Assembly: GCF_030372065.1 (NCBI RefSeq)
Contig: NZ_JAUDEA010000007.1
Span: 1 to 64,000, forward strand
Origin: Thermophilibacter provencensis
GTDB taxonomy: Bacteria; Actinomycetota; Coriobacteriia; Coriobacteriales; Atopobiaceae
Length of the DNA stretch: 64,000 nt
Direction of reading: 5' to 3'
The notes under the pieces are model-generated. The model was given only the letters and a program-made list of their open reading frames with translations, had not been told where the DNA came from and did not search any database. Shown piece by piece: positions 44,173-52,043 of the stretch. Position numbers and translations under genes: made by a program. Position 1 is the stretch's first letter; each line of letters begins with the position of its first letter.

Positions 44173-45663
44173 CTAGACCTCAAGCTCCCAGAGGTTGGAC
44201 CAGCCGGGGAGCGGCAGCCCCGGGTAGGGGAGCCAAATGGGGCGGTAGCGCGTGAAGCCGCGGCTCGCATAGAGCGCGTTGGCGGGCACGTTTGCGGTGC
44301 TCGAACTGATGCGCACCGCCTTTGCCCCCAGCTCGCGCGCCGCCTGGATTCCCGCGGCAAGAAGCGCGTCCGCCACGTGACGCCCGCGCGCCGCGGGGTC
44401 GACGGCCAGAAGGTGCCAGCTCGCCACGTCCTTCTTTGCGCAGCGCTTCCAGCTGGGCCCGCCAAGTCCGGTGCCGTGGCCGGGCGCGCGCCCGTTGCCC
44501 ACGTCGGCGTTTCCGTCTACGGCCACGGCGCCCAGGAGCGCGGCATCGTCCGCGGGGCGACCGTCGCGCACCGCGTCGGCCTCGAACACGCCCCAGTACG
44601 AGCCGGCGGCAAGCAGCTCCGCCACCCGTCCCGCGGGCGGCCACACGTCCTGAACCCACCCTGAGGTGCCGGGCTCGGCGTCCACGCGGCGGTACAGCCC
44701 GTCGAGCTTCTCGGCCCAAAGCCCGGAGACCGGGATGCGGCAAAACGCCAGGTCAGACGGGGGCTCGATGGGGCGTTCCTCATGGCACTCGTCATTTCTC
44801 GCCACGCAGGCCAGAAGCTCGCGCGCTACGGCGGCGGGCGCCATCTTGGGGAGGTTGTGGTCGATCCCGGGCTCCACCACCTTGATCGCGCCGGGAATGG
44901 CGGCCACGATGCGGTTGGTCTCCTCGGGCAGGATCTCGTCGAACTCGCCGACCATCACCGTGACGGGGCAGTCAATGCCCGCAAGCGACGAGGCCTCGAT
45001 CTGGGGGTTGTCAACCATGAGCTGCAGGAGCTCGGCGATGCGGGCGGACTCGGCGGGGGAGGGCACCGGCGTCCCGTCCTCGAGCGCGGCGCCCTCGTAG
45101 CCCTCCTCGGCCCAGCGGCGGTTCTCGGCGGCGGCAAAGGCCATCCAGTCCGTGTCCTCCTTCGGGAGCCCCGCGGGCGTGAGGTTGGCGCCAAGGGCCG
45201 TGAGGGAGAGCACGTGCGCTCCCCAGTCTCGCGCGAGGAGAAGCCCCAGGATGCCGCCGTCAGAGAAGCCCAGCACGTGGACGAGCGAGACGCCCAGGCG
45301 CGCGCAGACCTCGATGGCGTCGGCCGCCATGAGCTCGTAGGTGAGCGGCGCGCTGCCGCGCGTGGAGGCGCCCTGGGCGCGCGAGTCAACGGCGATGACG
45401 GAGCGGCCGCTCGAGCACACCGCGTCGATCACGGGGCCAAAGATGCCGTGCTCCTCGCCGTTGCCGTGCAGCATGAGCACGGGCGGGACCGCGAGGTTTA
45501 TGCCGTAGGGCGTGCCCGGCGCGTCGGTCACACCCGCGGGAGCGTACGTCCACGCCACAATGGTGGCGCCGTCCGGCATCGGGCACTCCACGCGCGCCGC
45601 GAGCGGCGTCTGCGGCAGCGCGTACGGACGCGGTACGTGCACGGGCGGGAACTCAACTGGCAT
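44173..45663 (-). CDS. alpha/beta-hydrolase fused to GNAT acetyltransferase
   Basis: A 496-residue two-domain protein. Residues 1-290 form an alpha/beta-hydrolase: LMLHGNGEEH with the oxyanion turn near 64, nucleophile elbow GFSDGG (Ser134), acid Asp241 in GEFDEI and His269 in GIDHNLPK. Residues about 310-496 form a GNAT domain with the acetyl-CoA loop region LAVDPAARGRHVADALL and NALYASRGFTRYRP. The two activities on one chain suggest linked deacylation and acetylation of a small molecule, but no substrate can be named. ATG at 45663 follows GGATGGAG; ATG at 45702 is a weaker alternative. It is monocistronic and convergent with the kinase gene. Confidence 0.85.
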   Translation of the reverse strand: MPVEFPPVHVPRPYALPQTPLAARVECPMPDGATIVAWTYAPAGVTDAPGTPYGINLAVPPVLMLHGNGEEHGIFGPVIDAVCSSGRSVIAVDSRAQGASTRGSAPLTYELMAADAIEVCARLGVSLVHVLGFSDGGILGLLLARDWGAHVLSLTALGANLTPAGLPKEDTDWMAFAAAENRRWAEEGYEGAALEDGTPVPSPAESARIAELLQLMVDNPQIEASSLAGIDCPVTVMVGEFDEILPEETNRIVAAIPGAIKVVEPGIDHNLPKMAPAAVARELLACVARNDECHEERPIEPPSDLAFCRIPVSGLWAEKLDGLYRRVDAEPGTSGWVQDVWPPAGRVAELLAAGSYWGVFEADAVRDGRPADDAALLGAVAVDGNADVGNGRAPGHGTGLGGPSWKRCAKKDVASWHLLAVDPAARGRHVADALLAAGIQAARELGAKAVRISSSTANVPANALYASRGFTRYRPIWLPYPGLPLPGWSNLWELEV

Positions 45664-45764
45664 GGCGCTTCTCCATCCTCGAGGCGGCAGTGTCTCCATC
45701 ATAGCCGCGCGCCGGGCGCGCGTGCCTGACTCGTGGCGGCGGCGCAGGACATCGAATTCTCCGA

Positions 45765-45966
45765 CTCAAATCCGGATTTGAGCAAACGACGCGCTCAAAT
45801 GCTGGATTTGAGCGTCAGCGCCTCAAGCCGAGGTCCTTCTCGGCGACAAAAGCCCAGCTGGCGAGAAGGACAGTCGTGTCCGAGCCCTAATTTCTCGGCC
45901 CCCGCGACGCCACTGGCACTCAATTCCAAGATTTGGGCGCAGCGTTTGCTCAAATCCGGATTTGGG
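45765..45966. repeat. CTCAAATCCGGATTTGAG palindrome cluster (family D)
   Basis: Perfect 18-base palindrome at 45765-45782; a second one with a 5-base spacer at 45792-45814 (CGCTCAAAT / ATTTGAGCG); a degenerate copy near 45919 (CTCAATTCCAAGATTTGGGC); and GCTCAAATCCGGATTTGGG near 45948. They lie in the 451-base gap between metG and the hydrolase gene and upstream of the hydrolase start. Confidence 0.75.
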
Positions 45967-46061
45967 TCTGCGGCGCGTCGCCCTTTTAAAACTCACTTGA
46001 GATCGATAAGGACCTCGGGCTGTCACAGGTCGCCTTCTGGCGGCAAGGTTGTTGCACGCAA

Positions 46062-46093
46062 TCGCCCCGCGGGCCTACGGGCCTGCGGGGCGA
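46062..46093 (-). terminator. GC hairpin downstream of metG
   Basis: TCGCCCCGC and GCGGGGCGA pair, with inner GGCC segments extending the stem. It starts 22 bases after the metG stop. There is no T-run, so it may be a factor-dependent terminator or a stabiliser. Confidence 0.5.
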
Positions 46094-46114
46094 CCGGGAC
46101 TGGGCTCGGGCGAG

Positions 46115-48136
46115 CTACTTACCCTTGACCTGCGACGGGTGCTTCTCGAAGAAGTCAAAGCGCGGCGGCAGCGGCACGATGGCGTGCTGCTCGGGCGTCT
46201 CGCCACAGGCCGCCGCCAGCTCGACAGGCCCCTCGAAGGCGTGCTCCCACGAGAAGAAGACGTCGGGCGAGAAGCCCATGTGCTCGCAGATCTTCTCGCA
46301 GCCCGCGGGCACGGCGGGGTGCATGAGCAGCGCCGTCGTGCGCAGCGCCACAAAGGCGTCGGCAAGGGCGGCCTCGTAGGCGGCGTCGTCGCCCTTGGCG
46401 GCCTTGGAGGCGTCGTCCCAGCGCTTGTTGGCCGCGCGGGCAAACTCCTCCGCCACGCCAAGCGCGCCGTGGGCGTCAAAGCCGTGTGCCAGGCGCTCAA
46501 ACTCGAGCACCGCCTCGCGCGCGGCCTCCACGGCCTCGGCCGAGGGTGCGGCAACGGGCAGGTGCGCGTCGCACACGTTGGCGGCGCCGTAGAAGCACGA
46601 GCGCGCCAGGCGGTTGAAGATGTTGGTGAGGAAGGCGCTCTCCTTGAGGGCGGGGTCAACCACGCGCGGGTCGTCGCGTACGAGCACGTCCTCGCCGGTC
46701 TTCTTGTCCTTGTGGCTGACGGAGGTGTCAAACGCCTTGGGGTTGAAGGAGACGGCCTTCTGGTCCAGGCCCAGCGAGAGCCAGTGCGCGCGCAGCTGCT
46801 CGGGGGTGTAGTGCTCCAGCAGCTCGGCGGCCATGGGCGGCGCGATCTTGCCGGAGCTCGAGGCCTTCTTGTTCATGAACAGGATGTGGTAGTTGGCCAC
46901 GGGGACGTCCTGCGTGAGGCCCCAGCCCAGCGCCTCCCAGAGCGCCGGCTGCGCCACGCAGTAGAAGTAGATGTTGTCCTGGCCAATGAACTGGTAGACG
47001 CGCGCGTCCTCCGAGCACCACCAGTCGTGCCAGTCGCGGCTGGAGTAGCGGCCCTCCTCGGCGAGGCCCAGCGCCGTCTGCGTGAAGGAGATGGGCGCCC
47101 ACAGGCTCTCCGGCCACACCCATACCGTGAGGCCGGAGCTTCCCTCAAGCTCGGGCGCGGGAACGCCCCACTCGATGTTGCCGGTGATGCGCAGCGGCAG
47201 CAGGCACTTGCCCGTGCGGAAGCGCACGCCCGCGGCATCGAGGACCTCGCGGGCATCGTCGCGCGCCTCCCAGCCAGAGAACGTGAGCGAGAAGGACTGC
47301 TGGCCCTTCTCTGCCTCCGTGAGCGTGTGCTCGGGGAGCTTGTCCGCAACGGCGTCGTAGGCCTCGCGGAACTTGGTCTGGACGTAGATCACGGGATCGA
47401 CGAGGCTCTCGCGCACGGTCTTGGTGACCACGGCGCGCACCTGCGGGTCAACGTCCCACTCGTCCATGAGGCGCTCGAGCTCCTCCCGGAAGGCCGGCAG
47501 GTCGAAGTACCAGTTGTCAACCGGGCGCAGCTCGGGCGTGGTGCCGGTGAGCTGCGAGACGGGCGCGATGAGCTCCTCGGGGTCAAACTGGTGGCCGAGG
47601 TCGCACTCGTCTGCGTAGGCCTTCTCGGACTTGCAGCCGCGCACGGGGCAGCGGCCCTGGACCTGGCGACCGTTGAGGAAGGTGCCGGCCTCCACGTCAT
47701 AGAACTGGCGCGTGGTGCGGCGGTGCAGGTAGCCACGCTCGTGGAGGCGGCGGATCAGCTCGTCGGTGAGGCGGGCGTGGACGTTGCGCGCGGGCTCCAG
47801 GCCAGATCCGGCAAAGAGGTCGAGCGAGATGCCGTAGGCGTCAAGCGCGGCCTTCTGCGCGTCGTGGTTGGCGCGCACGTAGTCCTCGATCGTGCCTGTG
47901 TAGCCCTCGTTCTCGACCTTCTTGCGAAAGCCCTCGGCGATGGGGGAGCCGTAGCAGTCCGTTCCGGAGACAAAGAGCACGTTCTCGGGCCCAATGCGGT
48001 CGCGGAGGAACCGCGCAAAGAAGTCGGCGGGCACAAAGACGCCGCCAATGTGGCCAAAGTGCAGGTTCTTGTTGCCGTAGGGCATGCCGCCGGTGATGAC
48101 GGCGCGCTTGGGAAAGCTCGGGCGATTCTCGGGCAT
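46115..48136 (-). CDS. metG: methionyl-tRNA synthetase-like class I tRNA ligase
   Basis: A 673-residue class I synthetase, by fold and motifs MetRS. The HIGH motif is HFGH (YGNKNLHFGHIGG near residue 26), followed by FVSGTDCYGSP. A zinc-knuckle segment CPVRGCKSEKAYADECDLGH lies near residue 175. The KMSKS loop reads KKASSSGK near residue 425, so the second Lys is lost. I believe this KASSS form is typical of a subfamily found in anaerobes rather than a mutation, because everything else is intact. A C-terminal helical anticodon-binding domain is present, with no tRNA-binding EMAP domain. ATG at 48136 follows AAGGAGCGTCC. Divergent from the DUF3267 gene. Confidence 0.88.
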   Translation of the reverse strand: MPENRPSFPKRAVITGGMPYGNKNLHFGHIGGVFVPADFFARFLRDRIGPENVLFVSGTDCYGSPIAEGFRKKVENEGYTGTIEDYVRANHDAQKAALDAYGISLDLFAGSGLEPARNVHARLTDELIRRLHERGYLHRRTTRQFYDVEAGTFLNGRQVQGRCPVRGCKSEKAYADECDLGHQFDPEELIAPVSQLTGTTPELRPVDNWYFDLPAFREELERLMDEWDVDPQVRAVVTKTVRESLVDPVIYVQTKFREAYDAVADKLPEHTLTEAEKGQQSFSLTFSGWEARDDAREVLDAAGVRFRTGKCLLPLRITGNIEWGVPAPELEGSSGLTVWVWPESLWAPISFTQTALGLAEEGRYSSRDWHDWWCSEDARVYQFIGQDNIYFYCVAQPALWEALGWGLTQDVPVANYHILFMNKKASSSGKIAPPMAAELLEHYTPEQLRAHWLSLGLDQKAVSFNPKAFDTSVSHKDKKTGEDVLVRDDPRVVDPALKESAFLTNIFNRLARSCFYGAANVCDAHLPVAAPSAEAVEAAREAVLEFERLAHGFDAHGALGVAEEFARAANKRWDDASKAAKGDDAAYEAALADAFVALRTTALLMHPAVPAGCEKICEHMGFSPDVFFSWEHAFEGPVELAAACGETPEQHAIVPLPPRFDFFEKHPSQVKGK

Positions 48137-48175
48137 GGACGCTCCTTACGGGACGGTTTCAGCTGTTCTATTTTG

Positions 48176-48199
48176 GCACTTATCGGTATGGGGTACCAT
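48176..48199 (+). promoter_or_regulatory. promoter placing a leaderless start
   Basis: TTTTGG and TACCAT (48194-48199) are 17 bp apart. The ATG at 48206 begins six bases after the -10, which is where transcription should start. No ribosome-binding site precedes it, so the DUF3267 mRNA is probably leaderless. Confidence 0.45.
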
Positions 48200-48205
48200 G
48201 ACCAC

Positions 48206-48751
48206 ATGCAAAAGATAACTGACATAGACATTCTTGGCGACAAGGACGTGCAGCTGCGGGTCACCCGTCTCTCGCTGGCGTTTCTTGTGGTGACGTTGGC
48301 TGCGGCCGCGCTTCTTGCCGTCTGCGGCGCGCTCGAGCACGTTGACGTGGGGTGGTGGTGGGTTGCCCTTGCGCTGGGCGTCGTCGTGGCGCTTCCCGCC
48401 CACGAGCTCGTTCACGGGGCGGCGTTCAAGCTGCTCTGCCCGGGATGCCGTGTGAGCTTTGGCTTTCAGGACGCCTTCCTCTACACCAAGACTGACGGGG
48501 CGGTTGCCGCACGAGGGCACATGGTTGCGGTGCTGCTTGCGCCGGCGGTGCTGGTGACGGCGGCACTGGCGGCGGGTGCTCTTGCGTTTGGGTGCCCTGT
48601 GCTCGCGGTTCTTCTCGCCGGGGTGCATCTCTCCGGCTGTGCGGGGGACCTGCTGATGAGCGCGGCCGCGCTTAACGAGCCGCGCTGCACGCATGTCGTG
48701 GACACGGAGACGGGAATTGCCCTGCTTTCCGATGTCTTTGAGGGGGCCTGA
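48206..48751 (+). CDS. DUF3267 family membrane protein with HExxH motif
   Basis: A 181-residue membrane protein with four hydrophobic segments. The second helix contains ALPAHELVHGAAFKLL, an HExxH zinc-protease-type motif at residues 66-70, as in DUF3267 (putative zincin peptidase) proteins. A conserved FGFQDAFLYTKTDG segment follows, and MSAAALNEPRCTHVVDTETGIAL is near the C-terminus. Possible intramembrane metalloprotease; the substrate is unknown. ATG at 48206 fits a leaderless transcript; ATG at 48188 would add six residues and overlap the promoter. Confidence 0.82.
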   Translation: MQKITDIDILGDKDVQLRVTRLSLAFLVVTLAAAALLAVCGALEHVDVGWWWVALALGVVVALPAHELVHGAAFKLLCPGCRVSFGFQDAFLYTKTDGAVAARGHMVAVLLAPAVLVTAALAAGALAFGCPVLAVLLAGVHLSGCAGDLLMSAAALNEPRCTHVVDTETGIALLSDVFEGA

Positions 48752-48756
48752 TGATG

Positions 48757-48875
48757 TTGTGTGTGGTTTTGAGAAGGTACCCTAAGTACTACCTGATAGA
48801 TCGCAATTGTCTACCTGCGGCTTTGTGGCGTGAAATCCGTTCATACTCTGCCTCCCCCTCAAAACTGACACACAA
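48757..48875. mobile_element. 119-bp element with terminal inverted repeats (possible MITE or IS remnant)
   Basis: TTGTGTGTGGTTTTGAG at 48757-48773 and CTCAAAACTGACACACAA at 48858-48875 are inverted copies with one small insertion and one change. The 84 bases between have no coding potential and are less GC-rich than the surroundings. It starts 5 bases after the DUF3267 stop. No target-site duplication is obvious. It could instead be a long-range hairpin. Confidence 0.45.
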
Positions 48876-48938
48876 CCGGTCCGCCCTCTGAAGAACCTCC
48901 AAGACTTGGCTCAAACACAACGATGTGATGGGATTTGC

Positions 48939-49523
48939 GTGAAACCACTGCTCCTACATGCCTGCTGCGGCCCGTGCTCGCTCGAGCCGGTGAGGCTGCT
49001 GCGCGAGGAGGGCTTTGAGCCCACAATCTGCTGGACCAACCCCAACATCCAGCCCGTTGCCGAGTGGCAGCGTCGCCTTGACACGCTGCGCGCCTGGGCT
49101 GCCGACGTGGCGCACGTGGACGTGATCGTGGCGGGGGACGACCGCGCGGTCTGGGAGCGCGCCGCGGCGCCCGCGGGCTTTGACCGGGAGCGTCGCTGCC
49201 GGGCCTGCTACGCGCTGCGACTGGCAGAGGCCTGCCGCGTTGGTCGCGAGCGGGGCTTTGAGTATGTGTCCACGACGCTCGCTGTTTCCCCGTACCAGCT
49301 CTTTGATGCCTGCGGGGAGATTCTGCGCTCCGTGGCGCCGCGCTATGGACTGACCCCCGTGTGGCGCGACTTCCGCCCGTTCTACCCCGAGGCCACGCGC
49401 GAGTCCCGCGAGCTGGGGATGTACCGTCAGAACTACTGCGGGTGCCGCTTCTCCGCCGCCGAGGCCGCCATCGAGCGCCACAACGCCCGCGACGCCCGCA
49501 AGCAGTCAAAACGGGGCGCGTGA
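48939..49523 (+). CDS. queH: epoxyqueuosine reductase QueH
   Basis: Last enzyme of queuosine synthesis in tRNA, reducing epoxyqueuosine to queuosine; QueH replaces the cobalamin-dependent QueG in many bacteria. The 194-residue protein has HACCGPCSLEPV (Cys9, Cys10, Cys13), CRACYALRL and the late YRQNYCGCRFS, cysteines that bind the iron-sulfur cluster and a second metal. GTG at 48939 is my choice, since homology begins KPLLLHACCGPC; an upstream TTG at 48906 has no ribosome-binding site. queA and tgt lie within 6.5 kb, supporting the assignment. Confidence 0.9.
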   Translation: MKPLLLHACCGPCSLEPVRLLREEGFEPTICWTNPNIQPVAEWQRRLDTLRAWAADVAHVDVIVAGDDRAVWERAAAPAGFDRERRCRACYALRLAEACRVGRERGFEYVSTTLAVSPYQLFDACGEILRSVAPRYGLTPVWRDFRPFYPEATRESRELGMYRQNYCGCRFSAAEAAIERHNARDARKQSKRGA

Positions 49524-49650
49524 CTGCTTTCAGGTTGCTTTTACATGTAAGGATTTGACAAGGCCGGGAACGTCTCGCCGACCTTCTCGGCCGTTTGGGC
49601 TACCGTGATGGGGCCCAACGGGACCACGAGAGCGCAAAGGATGGTGGAAG

Positions 49651-50625
49651 ATGATCGAGTGCCTGCTGACCGGTGCAAATGGAACCATGGAGAGCGTGGA
49701 GACCCCCAGTCCGGGGTGCTGGGTCAACGTTGTTGCGCCGTCCTCCGAGGAGCGCGCGTGGCTCGAGGGCGAGCTCGGCGTCCTGCCGGAGTTCGTGCGC
49801 TCCGCCCTCGACGAGGAGGAGACCTCGCGCATCGACTACGATGACGACGCGCACCAGATCTTCGTCATCGTGGACTATCCCGTCGTGGACGAGGAGGGCA
49901 CCGGCGTGCGCGCCTCCCTGCCGCTCCAGTACGACACCATGCCGCTCACCATGGTCTTTCTCCCCGAGAAGAGCCTCTTTGTGACAATCTCCATCAGGGA
50001 GAACGAGGTGGTGCGCGACCTCAAGGACGGTCGAGTCCGTGGCGTGGACACCCGCTATCGCACGCGCTTCCTGCTGCAGATGCTGCTGCACATTTCGCAG
50101 CTCTACCTCGTCTACCTGCGACGCATTGATCGCCTCTCGTCCAACACCGAGGCGCGCCTTCACGCATCCGTGCGAAACGAGGAGCTCATCCAGATGCTCA
50201 AGCTCGAGAAGTCCCTCGTGTACTTCTCCACCTCGCTCAAGTCCGACGAGGTGACGCTCAACAAGATCATGCAGGGCCGCATCATCCCGCTCTACGAGGA
50301 CGACCAGGACCTGCTGGAGGACGTGCTCGTTGAGATCCACCAGGCCATCGAGATGGCAAACATCTACGCCGGCACGCTCTCCGGCACCATGGACGCCTTT
50401 GCGAGCATCATCTCCAACAACCTCAACATCGTGATGAAGGTCCTCTCCGTCATCACGATCGTCATGGCCATCCCCAACATTATCTTTGGCTTCTACGGCA
50501 TGAACGTGGACCTGCCCTTTGACGGGGTGCCGCTGCTCGACAACTGGGCGTTCCCGCTGCTTCTGGCCGCGGCAGGCTGCCTGGTTGCCGCGTGGATCTT
50601 CAAGCGCAAGGGCATGTGGCACTAG
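49651..50625 (+). CDS. corA: CorA family divalent metal ion transporter
   Basis: A 324-residue CorA-type transporter for magnesium or related ions, expected to be a pentamer. The N-terminal two thirds are cytoplasmic with a long helix (about residues 170-280). Two C-terminal membrane helices flank the signature YGMN (FYGMNVDLPFDGVPLL), which forms the ion entry. A basic KRKGMWH tail follows. ATG at 49651 is preceded by AAGGATGGTGGAAG. Monocistronic as far as can be seen. Confidence 0.92.
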   Translation: MIECLLTGANGTMESVETPSPGCWVNVVAPSSEERAWLEGELGVLPEFVRSALDEEETSRIDYDDDAHQIFVIVDYPVVDEEGTGVRASLPLQYDTMPLTMVFLPEKSLFVTISIRENEVVRDLKDGRVRGVDTRYRTRFLLQMLLHISQLYLVYLRRIDRLSSNTEARLHASVRNEELIQMLKLEKSLVYFSTSLKSDEVTLNKIMQGRIIPLYEDDQDLLEDVLVEIHQAIEMANIYAGTLSGTMDAFASIISNNLNIVMKVLSVITIVMAIPNIIFGFYGMNVDLPFDGVPLLDNWAFPLLLAAAGCLVAAWIFKRKGMWH

Positions 50626-50650
50626 GCGAGAAGGGCATCGAGCCGTCCGC

Positions 50651-50824
50651 GCGGCGAGAAGGTCCGGCGCTCAGACAGTCCTCGCCGCAAAGAGCGCGGC
50701 TGCGGAACTCGCGACGGACCTTCTCGCCGCGCTGTCGCAGACCGGTCGCCACGTCTCCCGGCGGGCGACTTCGCGCAGCGAGCGAAGCGAGCGCTGAGCC
50801 CGCGGGAGACGTAGTGACCGGCCG
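50651..50824. repeat. two large inverted repeats between corA and queA
   Basis: A 16-bp perfect inverted repeat GCGGCGAGAAGGTCCG (50651-50666) / CGGACCTTCTCGCCGC (50715-50730) is followed by a long imperfect hairpin. CGGTCGCCACGTCTCCCG (50743 on) pairs with CGGGAGACGTAGTGACCG (to 50820). Both could fold in RNA; neither has a T-run. The gap is 240 bases. Confidence 0.65.
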
Positions 50825-50865
50825 GTGGTATCGTAGTGCGCTGGAAAACAGCCGAAAGGACCCCC

Positions 50866-52032
50866 ATGCGCACCGATGATTTTGACTATCCGCTGCCCGA
50901 CGAGCTCATCGCCCAGGCCCCGGCCGAGCCGCGCGACTCCTGCCGCCTGCTCGTGCTGCACCGCGAGGACGGCTCCGTGGAGCACCGCCGCTTCACGGAC
51001 ATTCTCGAGTACCTCGAGCCCGGCGACCTGCTCGTGGCCAACCAGACCCGCGTCATGCCGGCGCGCCTCGTCGGCCGCAAGCGCGGCACGGGCGGCGTGT
51101 GCGAGACGCTGCTGCTCAAGCGCCGCGAGGACGTGGATTCGCTTGGGGGCGTGTGGGAGTGTCTGGTCAACCCCGGCAAACGCCTGCGCCAGCCGGGAAC
51201 CGTGATCGAGTACCGCGCCGGCGGCCTGCACGCGCCGGAGTCGGCTCCGGTGGTGCTCACGGGAGAGATCGTGGACTTCGTCGAGGGCAGCAAGGGCGGG
51301 CGCCTCGTGCGCTTCTCGCCGGTGGGGGAGGGTGCAAACGGTGCGCCGCGAACCCTTGACGAGGCCATCCACGCGGCGGGCCACGTGCCGCTGCCGCCCT
51401 ACATCACCCAGTACGAGGGCGACCCCGAGAAGTACCAGACCGTCTACGCCATGACCGAGGAGCACTCCGCGGCGGCGCCTACGGCCGGCCTGCACTTCAC
51501 GCCCGAGCTCATCGAGCGGATTCGCGAGAAGGGCGTGGGCTGGGCAACCGTTGAGCTTGAGGTGGGTATCGACACGTTCCGCCTGGTCACGGAGGACGAC
51601 CCCACCCAGCACGTCATGCACACCGAGCGCTACCACGTGAGCCAGGAGGTCGTCGACGCCGTGCACGCCACCAAGGCGGCGGGGCACCGCGTGATTGCCG
51701 TGGGGACCACCTCGGTGCGCTCGCTCGAGAGCGCGTGGGAGGAGGGCGCTGCGCCGAGCGAGCCGCCGGTTGCCGCGCGCCGCTTTGAGGGCACGGCCGG
51801 TACCGGCGACATCGTGGCTCGCGAGAACGCCACCACGAACCTCTACCTCATGCCGGGCTCCGATTTCCACGTGGTTGACGCCATGATCACCAACTTCCAC
51901 GTGCCGCGCTCCACGCTCATGATGCTCGTCTCGGCCTTTGCCACGCGCGACCAGATCATGGCCGCCTACCAGGCCGCGATTGAGGAGCGCTACCGCTTCC
52001 TCTCCTTCGGCGACGCGATGTTCATCGAGTAG
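50866..52032 (+). CDS. queA: S-adenosylmethionine:tRNA ribosyltransferase-isomerase
   Basis: Transfers the ribosyl part of SAM to preQ1 in tRNA, giving epoxyqueuosine, the substrate of QueH. The 388-residue protein shows QueA hallmarks: DFDYPLPDELIAQAPAEPRDSCRLLVL at the start, ANQTRVMPARL near residue 60, GHVPLPPYI near residue 178, SAAAPTAGLHFT near residue 204 and TNFHVPRSTLMMLVSAFA near the end. ATG at 50866 has GAAAGGA five bases upstream. It is slightly longer than the 340-350 residues common in the family because of mid-protein insertions. Confidence 0.96.
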   Translation: MRTDDFDYPLPDELIAQAPAEPRDSCRLLVLHREDGSVEHRRFTDILEYLEPGDLLVANQTRVMPARLVGRKRGTGGVCETLLLKRREDVDSLGGVWECLVNPGKRLRQPGTVIEYRAGGLHAPESAPVVLTGEIVDFVEGSKGGRLVRFSPVGEGANGAPRTLDEAIHAAGHVPLPPYITQYEGDPEKYQTVYAMTEEHSAAAPTAGLHFTPELIERIREKGVGWATVELEVGIDTFRLVTEDDPTQHVMHTERYHVSQEVVDAVHATKAAGHRVIAVGTTSVRSLESAWEEGAAPSEPPVAARRFEGTAGTGDIVARENATTNLYLMPGSDFHVVDAMITNFHVPRSTLMMLVSAFATRDQIMAAYQAAIEERYRFLSFGDAMFIE

Positions 52033-52043
52033 GCGGGCGGGGC

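Noticed and set aside
46115-48136. metG as a pseudogene because of the changed KMSKS motif
   Set aside because: The frame is intact, all other motifs are kept, and the KASSS form appears to be a subfamily trait.
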